A stretch of 36,660 nt of DNA from Marine Group II euryarchaeote MED-G34 (GTDB taxonomy: Archaea; Thermoplasmatota; Poseidoniia; Poseidoniales; Thalassarchaeaceae): the NCBI GenBank assembly GCA_002457605.1, contig NTJT01000011.1, positions 1-36,660 on the forward strand. The letters run 5' to 3'. The translations under genes and the position numbers were made by a program. Positions 1 through 8,585 of this stretch are shown here, one piece after another. Position 1 is the first letter of the stretch, and each line of letters begins with the position of its first letter. Under the pieces are notes generated by a model. It worked only from the letters and a program-made list of their open reading frames with translations. It was not told the DNA's origin and ran no database searches.

Positions 1-1
1 C

Positions 2-76
2 CGCTCGGCCACCAATCTCGCTGCCGAGACTCAGTCTGCCCGGAAGAAGGAAAAAACGACCCAGGAAACAAGCTGA
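2..76 (+). CDS. C-terminal tail of an upstream gene, cut by the window edge
   Basis: The second forward frame is open from the window edge and ends at a TGA at 74-76. It reads as a hydrophilic Ala/Glu/Lys/Thr-rich tail ending in KEKTTQETS, which looks like the disordered end of a real protein. Nothing in it identifies a family. The other two forward frames are also open here, so this is a guess from composition and from the well-placed Shine-Dalgarno site of the next gene just downstream. Confidence 0.35.
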   Translation, partial: RSATNLAAETQSARKKEKTTQETS

Positions 77-100
77 CCATGGCCCGGAATACGCGAGTTT

Positions 101-107
101 GGAGGTG
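101..107 (+). promoter_or_regulatory. Shine-Dalgarno site deciding the start of the first full gene
   Basis: GGAGGTG lies nine bases before the GTG at 117 and is a near-ideal anti-16S match. It supports GTG 117 over the TTG at 99, with which the ORF track begins. An ATG at 115 lies in another frame that closes after about 60 codons and is treated as a shadow. Confidence 0.55.
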
Positions 108-116
108 AGCAGTCAT

Positions 117-584
117 GTGGCAGGTACCAAGGATCGTTCAGCAGTGGTGGCTTGGTTGCCCAGTAAGTGGGGAGACGTGGCGGAGTCCATCGAGAAAGCC
201 CAAGTGGCATTCGATGCGATGGACATCGGACCGGTGGCCTACCTGCACGACGGGGAAAGGGGGCTTGCCATCGTGCCGCGGGCAATCCCGCGAGATTTTC
301 TGATGGCCCGCCTGCCCCGCGCGGGACTGCACCAACTATCTCATGAGATTAGGCGGTTCGACCACTCATGGGTCAGAATCACTGGGAAGATGGATGATGA
401 TGGCTGGGAAGGTGAGCTTGAGCCCATCACCGTGCTCGGCTACGAGACCAGCGAGCGCTGCTCGCACCCGTGGTCGGCATCGCACCTCGAGCTGTGCAAG
501 CGCCTCGGGCTGCCCATCAGACAGGGCGGAGGGGATGTTGCGGGCGGTTCCGAGCCATCAATCAGAGTCGCTGTCCGGCGCTGA
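117..584 (+). CDS. Unrecognised soluble protein, about 155 aa
   Basis: I do not recognise a family. From GTG 117 the product is about 155 residues, with no membrane segment or signal peptide. It has a compact alpha/beta-looking core: an amphipathic stretch near VAESIEKAQVAFDAM, then alternating strands through GPVAYLHDGERGLAIVPR and a Trp-containing segment (HSWVRITGKM). A short tail after LGLPIRQ is rich in Gly, Ser and Arg and may be disordered. The frame stays open to the left edge of the window, so the start rests on the GGAGGTG site. It could be a standalone gene or the second gene of an operon with the upstream tail. The call as coding rests on length and on a residue pattern more protein-like than the competing frames. 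Confidence 0.6.
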   Translation: MAGTKDRSAVVAWLPSKWGDVAESIEKAQVAFDAMDIGPVAYLHDGERGLAIVPRAIPRDFLMARLPRAGLHQLSHEIRRFDHSWVRITGKMDDDGWEGELEPITVLGYETSERCSHPWSASHLELCKRLGLPIRQGGGDVAGGSEPSIRVAVRR

Positions 585-734
585 GTTTATCGTCCGAGGG
601 GCCAACCCCGTATTGTCCCGAAGAAGGAGCCCAATGGGCAATGACTGCAGGTGCGTGCCGCACCAATCGCTTTGGTACCTCACCCGACCCCGGCGCCGGG
701 ACAGCGCCGGGGTCATTCGAAGGAGTTGTGCTAG
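585..734. other. Intergenic gap containing a strong GC hairpin
   Basis: These 150 bases hold no convincing gene. A short open frame crosses them but overlaps the 117-584 gene and reads as a shadow. The only clear structure is the inverted repeat at 686-714. Confidence 0.5.
686..714. repeat. Perfect 11-bp inverted repeat (hairpin)
   Basis: GACCCCGGCGC at 686-696 and its exact reverse complement GCGCCGGGGTC at 704-714 are separated by seven bases. The stem is almost all G:C, so an RNA hairpin here would be very stable. It ends 20 bases before the TTG start of the next gene. There is no U-run on its plus-strand 3' side, so it does not look like a classical intrinsic terminator. It could be a transcript-end or leader structure, or a protein-binding palindrome. 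Confidence 0.7.
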
Positions 735-1388
735 TTGACAAGTGATATCGAAGCCATATTCTACATCTGTGGGGCAATAATTTGGGGTTTGGTAAACTAT
801 CCGGTTCCGACAATTATCATCCTCGCCTTGTTCTACTGGTTTTTCATCAAAAGCGAGTCAGACGAATGGCAGGCTGCCTTGGGAGGAGGGCATCACTCCA
901 AGTCTCGGAAGCCACTGGATCTCAACCGAACACTTGCACCCAGTTACATTAGAGCTTATGACAGGTTGATTGAATATATTCAGTTTAGTGGAGGTGCAAT
1001 AAAATCTCGAGAAGATGGAAGGCAAAGGCTCTCAGAAATTTGGGGAGTCCCTGAATCGGATGTAGGGCGATTCTTCGACAGTCCCTACGTAATCAAGACA
1101 CTTGGACTTGAGGAGCCCAGTAAAGAGAACGAGATTGTTGGAGATGATTGGTGGGAAAAGGGATATTCTGGCGATGAGGGAACAAGTGACGCTAGTCCCA
1201 AGACGGTCGTTGAGATGGATTCCTCGCCCGCTCCCTCGACGATAGAGGTGGGCTCTGAGGATGCCTGTGGAGAAGCGGGGTGCTCCACTTCTGTGACTGC
1301 ATTCGACTTCAGGTGCTTCACCTGCAGGAAGAGGTTCTGCCAGAGCCATGCTGGCTCTTCGGTGCACTGTAGCAATTGCGAGTCTTGA
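735..1388 (+). CDS. Membrane-anchored protein with a C-terminal AN1-like zinc finger
   Basis: The 217-residue product starts at TTG 735; no better start was found. Residues about 5-38 are strongly hydrophobic (ICGAIIWGL, then TIIILALFYWFFI) and form one long or two short membrane segments at the N-terminus. A polar middle of about 140 residues follows, acidic and Ser-rich towards its end. The last 40 residues hold a Cys/His pattern, C-x4-C-x10-C-x2-C-x4-C-x2-H-x5-H-C-x2-C, closely matching AN1-type zinc fingers (for example FRCFTCRKRFCQSH). AN1 fingers in archaea are usually read as protein- or ubiquitin-like-interaction modules; here that is only inference. The gene converges on the helicase with a single base between their stop codons. 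Its sequence looks less GC-rich than the sucCD region. Function unknown. Confidence 0.72.
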   Translation: MTSDIEAIFYICGAIIWGLVNYPVPTIIILALFYWFFIKSESDEWQAALGGGHHSKSRKPLDLNRTLAPSYIRAYDRLIEYIQFSGGAIKSREDGRQRLSEIWGVPESDVGRFFDSPYVIKTLGLEEPSKENEIVGDDWWEKGYSGDEGTSDASPKTVVEMDSSPAPSTIEVGSEDACGEAGCSTSVTAFDFRCFTCRKRFCQSHAGSSVHCSNCES

Positions 1389-1389
1389 C

Positions 1390-4188
1390 TCACACGAAGA
1401 CGCTCTTACTGTGGAAGTTCACCGATGGTGGAGAATACCCTGCTCTCTTAACGAGGTCGACCCTTTCCTTACCTGATTGGCTGTGCCCATAGACCACCTC
1501 TCCGGGACTGACCTTCAGGTTCCAGTATCTCTGGAATACTGCGACCCTCTCCTTGTTCCTAGACATTAGCTTGGGTACAGTGTGAAACATGACTAACTCA
1601 TTCTTCGTACCCCTGAAGTACTTGGCCAGTACTTCGGGAAGCAGGTTGCTCAGCCAGTTATCGGTGATGTACTTGACATCTCTCGATATGATGTAACGTG
1701 GGTTGTCGAGCGGCCCCAAAACCTCTTGCATTGCTTTGGCAAAGACCTCCGAGTCCTCCTCTGAGGAGCCTTCCAAATAGGTCCTGACCCATCCTCCCGA
1801 ACGGCTCCCACCTGCTACTCTTGATGCAACAGGGCTAATCTCTTTGACCTCCATCAACGATGAGGCGACGGCGTCTGCAATCGCCATAATCAATGACTCA
1901 TCAGTCCACTGGGCCGAACCTATGTTCCTCACAGGAGGGAATCCCCCTCCAAGTCCCCCTCCCATCTTCACCTCTAATGCTTCCTTCGGGACCGCGTTGA
2001 AGGGCACCCCAACATTCCACAGATCTCTGGAACGAGGCCTGTTCCTCGCCCTCCTAATCATATCCTCGTTGAAGGCCGCTAAATTCTCCGAAATTCCCTC
2101 TGGGCGAACTTCGGTGAAGGCCGCGTGAACATGCCCCACACCCTTCTCTATGGCCCCGTCGTCGCAGACGCCATACAACTGCCTGTGCTTCTGCTTGAAT
2201 CGGTCATAGTCATCGAACCCCTTACTGAACTCCTCTGCCAAACAGACGATGTCCCAGTTGTTTGCGACCTTCTCAGGCCATTCCTTATCCAACCTGAAGG
2301 ATCGTCCCCTCAGTTGGTTGATGCTCATGCTTGTTGTCACCGTAGTCAGGTCAATCAGGACGTTGATTCGACTGGCATCCCAACCCTCGCCGAGCAAACC
2401 CCTAGTCCCGACGATGCACTTGGTAACTCCTTCTTGGAAGAGTTCGGTAATCATCATCGTGTAATATCGGGGCTGCCAGTGCTCACCGCTCCCACGGATT
2501 TCCATGAAGCCATCACGTTCGATGGAATTGAATTTGATGTCAAGGTTGCGCTCCCCTACCCATTGCTCAAATCTGGGAAATATCCTCTCCAAGAGGTCGT
2601 CATCCACAAGCACGGTGGAACCGGTCATCAGAACGGGATCTAGGATGTCGGTCGAATCGGATTCAAGAATGGCCCGATAGGCCGCTACGGCCCCCCCTGC
2701 TCCCTTGTCTAGTACGCCTTCGACGATGGCGGTTGCCGATGTCTTCTCGAAATCAGTCACTACAACTGCCCTGATGTCAGAACCCAGTGCCTGCATCTCG
2801 GCAGTGAGGACGTCCCTGAGGGCATCGTACTTCGCATTGGCGTATGCCATCACTCTGCCAACCGGAGAGGCGCATGCTCTAGCCCCAGACTCGGTGATTT
2901 GGACTCCCAGCATCCTGAGTTTTTGCTTGGCGTCATCGGCGAGAGCGTGGTCCTTCTTGCTCTTCGAGCGCATCAAGCCGTTCCTGATGTACCTGTCAAG
3001 CAGAGGGATCAGGTCGTGCTGGTTCCACTGCTCAATACCTGACTCGATTGGGGCCGGGACTCCAGAAGGTAGGCTGAGTCCCTTGTAGGATAGATAGAGC
3101 GGAGCCAGTCGAGATAGAGCAGGGTCCCTTCTGCTGAAGGAGCCCCAATCTTTCGCAGGTCCGCTTGGGAGGCGGAGTTCGTCCAAGGTCTGAGCCAGCC
3201 AGACTTCCAGAGGAGGGGTTCTTCCTTTCTTTTCTTCACCGGAACCCAAACTAATCTGGCTGACTAGTTCGTTGAATTCGTCATCTACATTGGCGATGTA
3301 TCTCAGTTCGTCCTGAGTCGGACGGACGAAGTAGGCGAGATCCTGATAGGGGGCCAGATTACCATCACGGACCAAAGCAGGAACCGGTACCTCATAGTCG
3401 ACTTCACCGAAGAACTCCGAGTACATGTCTGCAGACGATGTGCTGGCGGAATCCACATCTGGGGGGGTCGCTGTGAGGCCGAGTATCACGGGGTCTCCAA
3501 ATAACTCCCTCATCTCAACTAGGACCCTGCCCCAGTGCTCCATCAGATGATGGCACTCGTCTAGGATAATCAGGCCGATGCCCACTTCCGATAATCTCCT
3601 GAGGTTCTCCTTCGATGACTCATGGAGTATCCACAGTGCATTGCCGTGCTGGGCTAAATCATCTCGAACCTTCTTGCGGTAGAATCCTAATCTCTCTGAG
3701 TAATACTCTGGGTTCTTGTCCCGGAGGTCATCAATCCAGGCTATCGCAGATTCCGCGTCCTCGGCTTGGCTGATTCCGGATTTATCCGGCTCCATTAGCT
3801 TGGCCTTCCAGATGTCGATTGCTGCCTCGTCCAAATTATCACCTCCTTTGGATGGCATTGTCACTGATTGATAGGTCAGTGAGGTCAGAATGCCAGGGTC
3901 CTTCGGATTGGTCCCAATTTCGGCTTCCCTGCCATCCAACTCGAAGAGTTCCTTCGCACGCGCTATCCATTGTGCTTGGATGGCGGAGTTTGGACTGAGG
4001 ACCAGAGTGGGTTTCCTAATCAAGTCGGACCAGACATACAGGCCGAGGACGGTCTTGCCAGAGCCGGGTGGGGCCACCACCAGGAGTTTCTTCTCTCCGG
4101 TCGAGAGTTGGTTTTCGATTATCTGCGATGAGGCTACTTGTGAAGGACGCAATTTGCCCGAAAAACCGATATTTCCGAAGCCAGGCAT
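1390..4188 (-). CDS. Large SF2 (DECH-box) helicase
   Basis: This is a superfamily 2 helicase. Counted from the longer GTG start at 4245, it has a LRPSQ Q-motif-like segment near 32, motif I APPGSGKT at 58-65, motif II DECH at 229-232, motif III TATPP at 258-262, and motifs V and VI around 640-680 (GEGWDAS, then QLRGRSFRLD). A long region separates the two helicase lobes. About 250 residues beyond motif VI form an unrecognised C-terminal domain. I prefer ATG 4188 because GAGGG lies seven bases upstream; GTG 4245 has no such site and would overlap the nucleotidyltransferase. That gives about 932 residues. It resembles ResIII/RAD25-like helicases of bacteria and archaea; DNA repair, restriction or phage defence are all possible, and no nuclease or methylase partner is visible nearby. 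Confidence 0.85.
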   Translation of the reverse strand: MPGFGNIGFSGKLRPSQVASSQIIENQLSTGEKKLLVVAPPGSGKTVLGLYVWSDLIRKPTLVLSPNSAIQAQWIARAKELFELDGREAEIGTNPKDPGILTSLTYQSVTMPSKGGDNLDEAAIDIWKAKLMEPDKSGISQAEDAESAIAWIDDLRDKNPEYYSERLGFYRKKVRDDLAQHGNALWILHESSKENLRRLSEVGIGLIILDECHHLMEHWGRVLVEMRELFGDPVILGLTATPPDVDSASTSSADMYSEFFGEVDYEVPVPALVRDGNLAPYQDLAYFVRPTQDELRYIANVDDEFNELVSQISLGSGEEKKGRTPPLEVWLAQTLDELRLPSGPAKDWGSFSRRDPALSRLAPLYLSYKGLSLPSGVPAPIESGIEQWNQHDLIPLLDRYIRNGLMRSKSKKDHALADDAKQKLRMLGVQITESGARACASPVGRVMAYANAKYDALRDVLTAEMQALGSDIRAVVVTDFEKTSATAIVEGVLDKGAGGAVAAYRAILESDSTDILDPVLMTGSTVLVDDDLLERIFPRFEQWVGERNLDIKFNSIERDGFMEIRGSGEHWQPRYYTMMITELFQEGVTKCIVGTRGLLGEGWDASRINVLIDLTTVTTSMSINQLRGRSFRLDKEWPEKVANNWDIVCLAEEFSKGFDDYDRFKQKHRQLYGVCDDGAIEKGVGHVHAAFTEVRPEGISENLAAFNEDMIRRARNRPRSRDLWNVGVPFNAVPKEALEVKMGGGLGGGFPPVRNIGSAQWTDESLIMAIADAVASSLMEVKEISPVASRVAGGSRSGGWVRTYLEGSSEEDSEVFAKAMQEVLGPLDNPRYIISRDVKYITDNWLSNLLPEVLAKYFRGTKNELVMFHTVPKLMSRNKERVAVFQRYWNLKVSPGEVVYGHSQSGKERVDLVKRAGYSPPSVNFHSKSVFV

Positions 4189-4231
4189 CCTACTGCCCTC
4201 AATCAGTCCGGTATTTGCGGTTTTTCCCGGC

Positions 4232-5191
4232 CTAAACAGATGCACCGTGGCCTATCACAAGACCAGAATAATTCGAGTCGGGGGCTACATTGGCACCCTG
4301 GCCCACTAGGCAACCATCGAGTCGGGCCCCTGTCCCTATGTTGGCCCCCGACAAGACGACGCAATCGGAAAGCGAAGTGCCCTGCGCGATGTTGGATTCC
4401 GAACCGATGGATGAGGAGTGTACTGTGCCAAAGCAGTTGGAGCCTTCGCCGAACCATGAGCCACCCTCGACACGGCCGCTATCATAGCGGCCATTGGCTA
4501 TGCATACCTGTGCGGCCTCGATGAACGAGTCTGGAGTGCCAGCATCGACGAAGTAACCGGTGAACGCGAGTCCTGCCATCCCTCCTGCCTCGGCGAGGCC
4601 TGGGAAGACCTCGCGCTCCATGCTGTGCTTGTCGCTGGAAAGACCATTCAACACGTCGCGCTCAATCAAGTAGCAGCCTGCGTTGATTAGATTGGAGAAC
4701 TCTGTGCCCGGCTCTGGCTTCTCTTGGAATCTACCAATCATGCCTGACTCATCGAGGTCGCAGACCCCGAAGCGACTCGGGTCCTCAACCTCCCATAGGG
4801 ACAGAGTGGCCTTGGCACCTGTTGCCGTATGGTGAGCGGCAAGAGCGGCCACATCGACGCTTGAGATTAGGTCTCCATTGAGCACGAGAACTGGGCCCTG
4901 CCCGCTCAGGTGCTGCCGCGCCAACGCCACCGCACCGCCTGTCTCCATGGCCTCATGCTCGACGGACAGTATGGTCTCATAGGGTAGGTTCGCACCCGCG
5001 AGGAACGACTTCATCTCGGCGATCCCATAGCCTGCGGCGACAACCACTCGGTCGACCATCTCAGAGGGAACTGCTTCAATCACGCGCTCCAGAAGGGTCT
5101 TGTCGAGTAGCGGTAGCAGCGGCTTGGCCCGTCCCTCTGTCCACGGTCGCAGCCTTGTGCCGAAGCCACCGGCCAGAACTATGACGTCCAT
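4232..5191 (-). CDS. Sugar-1-phosphate nucleotidyltransferase
   Basis: The product starts at MDVIVLAGGFGTRLRP, the classical nucleotide-binding N-terminus of the RmlA/GlmU/ManC-like family, followed by the conserved KPLLP motif. I therefore start it at ATG 5191 (about 319 residues); the extra 16 residues in the ORF track are Arg-rich and unlike the family. The first 240 residues are the transferase domain, with VLNGDL as the likely metal-binding Asp site. The C-terminal 70 residues contain hexapeptide-like repeats (GSESNIAQGTSL, SGANIGTGARLDG) expected to form a left-handed beta-helix. Such enzymes join NTP with a sugar 1-phosphate to make an NDP-sugar for glycosylation or surface polymers. 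The sugar and nucleotide cannot be told from sequence. It is divergent from sucC. Confidence 0.87.
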   Translation of the reverse strand: MDVIVLAGGFGTRLRPWTEGRAKPLLPLLDKTLLERVIEAVPSEMVDRVVVAAGYGIAEMKSFLAGANLPYETILSVEHEAMETGGAVALARQHLSGQGPVLVLNGDLISSVDVAALAAHHTATGAKATLSLWEVEDPSRFGVCDLDESGMIGRFQEKPEPGTEFSNLINAGCYLIERDVLNGLSSDKHSMEREVFPGLAEAGGMAGLAFTGYFVDAGTPDSFIEAAQVCIANGRYDSGRVEGGSWFGEGSNCFGTVHSSSIGSESNIAQGTSLSDCVVLSGANIGTGARLDGCLVGQGANVAPDSNYSGLVIGHGASV

Positions 5192-5289
5192 ACCCTGTCG
5201 GGCGTGCGGCCGCGTTTGAGCGCTTCGCGTCCGCGCCACGCACGGCGCGCATGCGCATCGTTGAAAGACAGGGTTGAGGTGGCCGGGCC
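5192..5289. promoter_or_regulatory. Divergent control region between the nucleotidyltransferase and sucC
   Basis: This 98-base, unusually GC-rich gap must hold both promoters. ACCCTGTC at 5192-5199 and its exact reverse complement GACAGGGT at 5267-5274 sit at opposite ends, so each gene has the same octamer just ahead of its start. Between them lie the palindromes GCGGCCGC (5206-5213) and GCGCATGCGC (5247-5256). No obvious TATA-like AT-rich box is visible. A regulator binding the paired octamers is possible, but not shown. Confidence 0.4.
5276..5282 (+). promoter_or_regulatory. Shine-Dalgarno site of sucC
   Basis: GAGGTGG lies seven bases before the GTG start at 5290 and supports that non-ATG start. 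Confidence 0.6.
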
Positions 5290-6501
5290 GTGAACATCCA
5301 CGAGTTTCAGGGCAAAGCCCTGTTCAGAGAGTCGGGTATCGCCGTTCAGGACGGAGTCCACTGCACCAGCGTTGAGCAGGCCCTCGCAGCCTACGATTCG
5401 CTGGGCTCTGAGGTGGTCGCGGTCAAGAGTCAGATTCACGCCGGAGGCAGGGGCAAAGGCAGCCTGTACGCTTCGGACACTGGCGAGCTAGTGATGGAGG
5501 GCGGCGTGAAGATTGCGTTTTCGCGCAAAGAGGTCGAGAACTACGCCTCAAACATTCTCGGGCATAGGTTAGTCACCAAGCAGACTGGTCCCGCTGGTAA
5601 GATGGTCAACAATCTGTACATCGAGGCTGGCTGTGCCATCGCTCACGAGTACTACCTCGCCCTACTGGTCGATCGAGAGGCAGACTCTGTCTTGATTATG
5701 GCATCGACCGAGGGCGGCGTGGATATCGAGGAAGTGGCAGAGAACACTCCCGAGGCTATCCACAAGGAATGGGTGGACCCTAGGGAGGGCTTGCAGAACG
5801 AACAGAAAAATTCTCTCGCTGACTCACTGGGACTTACAGGAACGGCCCACGACTCCTTCGTCGAGATGATTGGGCAACTAGAGAGGATGTTTGTCGAGCG
5901 GGACTGCTCCATGATTGAGATTAACCCGCTCGTCAGGACCGAGGGAGGCATCATGGTCGCACTGGACTCAAAGGTCAGTTTCGATGATAATGCATCTTTC
6001 AGACACCCTTGGAGGGCCGAATTACGTGACCTATCTGAGGAAGAGGAGACTGAGGTCAGAGCGAATCAATCCGGTCTTTCCTATGTCAAACTCGACGGTA
6101 ATATCGGCTGCTTGGTCAACGGCGCTGGCCTCGCTATGGCCTCGATGGATGTCATCAAACTGTACGGCGGCGAGCCGGCGAACTTCCTCGATATTGGCGG
6201 TGGAGCCAACAAGGAGTCCATCACAACCGCCTTTGGCATCATTCTCGAAGATCCTAATGTCGAAGGAATCCTCGTCAACATCTTCGGTGGTATCATCCGC
6301 TGCGATATGGTCGCTCGCAGCATCATAGACGCCTCTAGAGAAGTTGGTCTTGAGGTTCCGCTTGTGGTCAGATTCTCCGGAACCAATCACAAGGAAGGCA
6401 AGGAAGTTCTCGAGTCAAGCGACTTGGACGTAATCACGACCAGTACCCTCGCTGATGGTGCTGAGGCAATAGTCAGTGCAATCGGAGGTGGGAACTCATG
6501 A
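5290..6501 (+). CDS. sucC: Succinate--CoA ligase (ADP/GDP-forming), beta subunit
   Basis: The 403-residue product opens with [11 protein letters not shown] and has [13 protein letters not shown], both typical of SucC, in an ATP-grasp domain over about the first 235 residues. INPLV, a conserved part of that domain, is present. The C-terminal CoA-ligase domain contains [11 protein letters not shown] and FLDIGGGA, then [10 protein letters not shown] near the end. Length and order match the family. With the alpha subunit it interconverts succinyl-CoA and succinate with nucleotide phosphorylation in the TCA cycle, in the cytoplasm. ATP versus GTP preference cannot be read safely. GTG 5290 has a good ribosome-binding site. 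The sucD start overlaps its end by four bases, indicating coupled translation. Confidence 0.96.
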   Translation: MNIHEFQGKALFRESGIAVQDGVHCTSVEQALAAYDSLGSEVVAVKSQIHAGGRGKGSLYASDTGELVMEGGVKIAFSRKEVENYASNILGHRLVTKQTGPAGKMVNNLYIEAGCAIAHEYYLALLVDREADSVLIMASTEGGVDIEEVAENTPEAIHKEWVDPREGLQNEQKNSLADSLGLTGTAHDSFVEMIGQLERMFVERDCSMIEINPLVRTEGGIMVALDSKVSFDDNASFRHPWRAELRDLSEEEETEVRANQSGLSYVKLDGNIGCLVNGAGLAMASMDVIKLYGGEPANFLDIGGGANKESITTAFGIILEDPNVEGILVNIFGGIIRCDMVARSIIDASREVGLEVPLVVRFSGTNHKEGKEVLESSDLDVITTSTLADGAEAIVSAIGGGNS

Positions 6502-7427
6502 GCATCTGGGTCCACGAAGATAGTAAGGTCCTCGTGCAGGGCATCACCGGCAGTCAGGGAACCTTTCACGCCACTCGGATGATTGAGTATGGCACCGATA
6601 TCGTCGGCGGAGTCACTCCCGGAAAGGGTGGCCAGACAGTGGACTTGCCCGGTCGCTCAGTACCTGTCTACGATAGCATGGCTGAGGCAGTCTCGGATAC
6701 TGGTGCAGACGTCAGCGTGATTTACGTGCCAGCCAGGTTCGCCGCCTCAGCCATCATCGAAGCTGCCGAAGCCTTCCATGAACTCAACGATGGCGGCATG
6801 ATTGTGTGTATCACAGAGGGCATTCCAACCCTAGACATGGTGCGCTCGATTGGTCACATCGCCGACAAACCCGGAGTTCGGCTGATTGGCCCAAACTGCC
6901 CAGGAATAATCACACCTGGAGATCAAGGCGGTTGCAAGGTTGGAATCATGCCAGGGTATATCCACGCCAAGGGCAGGATAGGAATCATCTCCAAGTCGGG
7001 CACGTTGACCTACGAAGCAGTGGCTCAGACAATGAGCATAGGCGAGGGGCAGACCACTTGCATCGGTATCGGTGGCGATCCGGTCAGCGGGACTGGTTTC
7101 ATTGACTGCCTAGCCGCCTTCGAAGAGGATTCGGATACCGAGGCAGTGGTTCTGATAGGAGAGATTGGCGGCACCGCCGAGGAAGATGCAGCTGCATGGG
7201 CTGCGGATAACTTCAGCAAGCCCATCGTAGGCTTCGTCGCCGGTGCCACTGCACCTCCGGGCAAGAGAATGGGACACGCGGGGGCCATCATCTCAGGCGG
7301 TAAGGGAACCGCTGAGGAGAAGTTCGCAGCATTCGAAGCCGCCGGCATCCACGTCGCCAGAGACCCTTCGGCGATTGGAGAGGTTTTGCGTGGGGTGCTT
7401 ATCGAAGCAGGGCTGCGAGAGTCTTAG
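6498..7427 (+). CDS. sucD: Succinate--CoA ligase, alpha subunit
   Basis: The 309-residue product is of normal length. The N-terminal Rossmann-like CoA-binding domain has [11 protein letters not shown] and the conserved [18 protein letters not shown] lies mid-protein. The phosphorylated catalytic histidine is in [12 protein letters not shown] near the C-terminus. Its ATG overlaps the sucC stop (ATGA), so the two subunits are made from one transcript. Together they catalyse substrate-level phosphorylation in the TCA cycle. The stop is followed 35 bases later by the start of a prenyl synthase gene on the same strand. Confidence 0.96.
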   Translation: MSIWVHEDSKVLVQGITGSQGTFHATRMIEYGTDIVGGVTPGKGGQTVDLPGRSVPVYDSMAEAVSDTGADVSVIYVPARFAASAIIEAAEAFHELNDGGMIVCITEGIPTLDMVRSIGHIADKPGVRLIGPNCPGIITPGDQGGCKVGIMPGYIHAKGRIGIISKSGTLTYEAVAQTMSIGEGQTTCIGIGGDPVSGTGFIDCLAAFEEDSDTEAVVLIGEIGGTAEEDAAAWAADNFSKPIVGFVAGATAPPGKRMGHAGAIISGGKGTAEEKFAAFEAAGIHVARDPSAIGEVLRGVLIEAGLRES

Positions 7428-7462
7428 ATGAGGGATTGACTGAGTCGGACCGAGGGATTGCT

Positions 7463-8476
7463 ATGGCAGACCTACTGGACACGGAGTTGGATGCAATACT
7501 AGAGGGCACCTCGCGCTCATTCTATCTCAGTCTCAAAGAGTTGCCTTCAGGCGTACGTTCGCAAGTTGGTCTACTCTACCTTCTGGCCCGAACCTCCGAC
7601 ACCATAGCAGACTCAGAGCAAGGATCTGTTGAGAGTAGGCTTGTAGTACTGGAACATTACAATGAATACGCGCAGGGCCGCTCGGACTCGCTGCCAGACC
7701 TCTCTGAACTCGCTCGCCTACAGAGAATCGATTCCGAGAGGAAATTGCTGGAGAGCATGCCAGCCACAGTGGCGTGTATCGACCAGTTCTCTGACTCCGA
7801 CCAACTCCATATCCGTCACTGCCTCGACGTTATCGTAGGAGGGCAGATCCTCGATCTGCAGCGTTTCTTCGGTGCAACGGAAGAAAAAGTGGTAGCCCTG
7901 TCAGAGGATAATGAACTGGACGACTATGCATACAGGGTCGCGGGTAGCGTTGGAGAGTTCTGGACAAGGATGGCCCTAGACCATCTGTTCGACGCCGATT
8001 CCGAGGTCGAAGCGGATCTTTTCGAGAAGGGAGTTCGCTTCGGCAAGGCACTGCAGATGATCAACATCCTACGTGACATCCCCGTAGACTTACGAATGGG
8101 CAGATGCTACATCCCAAGCAGTTCACTGTCGGCTCACGGCTTGGATCCCTACGATCTTCTAGACAAGGGCAACATGGAGCGTTTCAGACCGTTATTCGAC
8201 TCTTACATCGACGTAGCTGAGTCCCATCTCGATGCGGCCGTGAGCTACATCGAAATGCTACCGCACAGCCAGTTTCGGCTTCGTGGATCCTGCATGCTGC
8301 CCGTGCTTATCGGACAGCGTACCCTGAAGCTTCTGAGAGGGAGTAACGTGCTTGATGAGAGTAGTAGAATCAAGATTACTAGATCGGATATCAATGCGCT
8401 TCTGAAGAAGGTTGCTTTCGCAATTCCCTTCGCCGGGAGTAGCAAGAGACTACTGAACGAATATCGTGATTCCTAA
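7463..8476 (+). CDS. Squalene/phytoene synthase family protein (first of two)
   Basis: This is a trans-isoprenyl head-to-head synthase. LARTSDTIADSE carries the first Asp-rich motif (DTIAD) and NILRDIPVDLRMGRCYIP the second, both needed to bind the Mg-diphosphates. The family condenses two farnesyl or geranylgeranyl diphosphates into squalene, dehydrosqualene or phytoene. I start it at ATG 7463 because GAGGG lies six bases upstream; the ORF-track TTG at 7436 has its purine run directly against the start. That gives about 338 residues, a usual length. It lies 35 bases behind sucD and may be co-transcribed with it. It clearly differs from the next gene, so this is not a recent tandem duplicate. 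Substrate chain length cannot be called. Confidence 0.88.
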   Translation: MADLLDTELDAILEGTSRSFYLSLKELPSGVRSQVGLLYLLARTSDTIADSEQGSVESRLVVLEHYNEYAQGRSDSLPDLSELARLQRIDSERKLLESMPATVACIDQFSDSDQLHIRHCLDVIVGGQILDLQRFFGATEEKVVALSEDNELDDYAYRVAGSVGEFWTRMALDHLFDADSEVEADLFEKGVRFGKALQMINILRDIPVDLRMGRCYIPSSSLSAHGLDPYDLLDKGNMERFRPLFDSYIDVAESHLDAAVSYIEMLPHSQFRLRGSCMLPVLIGQRTLKLLRGSNVLDESSRIKITRSDINALLKKVAFAIPFAGSSKRLLNEYRDS

Positions 8477-8497
8477 GAATTTGAGAAAACGCTTCAC

Positions 8498-8516
8498 TGC
8501 GGTCCTAAGGACCGCA
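8498..8516. repeat. Perfect 8-bp hairpin with three-base loop
   Basis: TGCGGTCC (8498-8505), loop TAA, and GGACCGCA (8509-8516) form a perfect stem. No U-run follows on the plus strand. It may mark the end of the sucC-sucD-synthase transcript. Confidence 0.65.
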
Positions 8517-8520
8517 TGAC

Positions 8521-8533
8521 GCGCGGCCCGCGC
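8521..8533. repeat. Short GC-only palindrome
   Basis: GCGCGGCCCGCGC is self-complementary around its centre and lies four bases after the 8498-8516 hairpin, so the two could form neighbouring stem-loops. Confidence 0.5.
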
Positions 8534-8585
8534 GCACGAGGGAGAGGTTCAAAGGCAGGCTGCGGTCGCTCGACTCGGGAATAGC

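Larger units (their letters stand above)
8477..8585. other. Gap with two adjacent GC hairpins
   Basis: The gap between the two prenyl synthase genes holds TGCGGTCC-TAA-GGACCGCA and, four bases later, GCGCGG-C-CCGCGC. No ORF is apparent. The second synthase probably has its own promoter here, since 109 bases is long for this compact region. Confidence 0.5.

Noticed and set aside
600-725. Possible tRNA gene because of the strong stem and a TTCGA-like stretch
   Set aside because: No cloverleaf could be drawn: the stem is a single 11-bp hairpin and no acceptor or anticodon arm pairs around it.
343-738. 131-residue plus-strand ORF over the first intergenic gap
   Set aside because: It overlaps the 117-584 gene in another frame, is rich in Ser/Arg/Cys without pattern, and crosses the 686-714 hairpin. 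It reads as a GC-driven shadow.
2125-2643. 172-residue plus-strand ORF inside the helicase gene
   Set aside because: It is antisense to the helicase C-terminal lobe, has no start signal and no recognisable pattern.
8477-8585. CRISPR-like or REP-type repeats suggested by two adjacent palindromes
   Set aside because: The two palindromes differ in sequence, there is no regular spacing, and nothing matching recurs elsewhere in the window.
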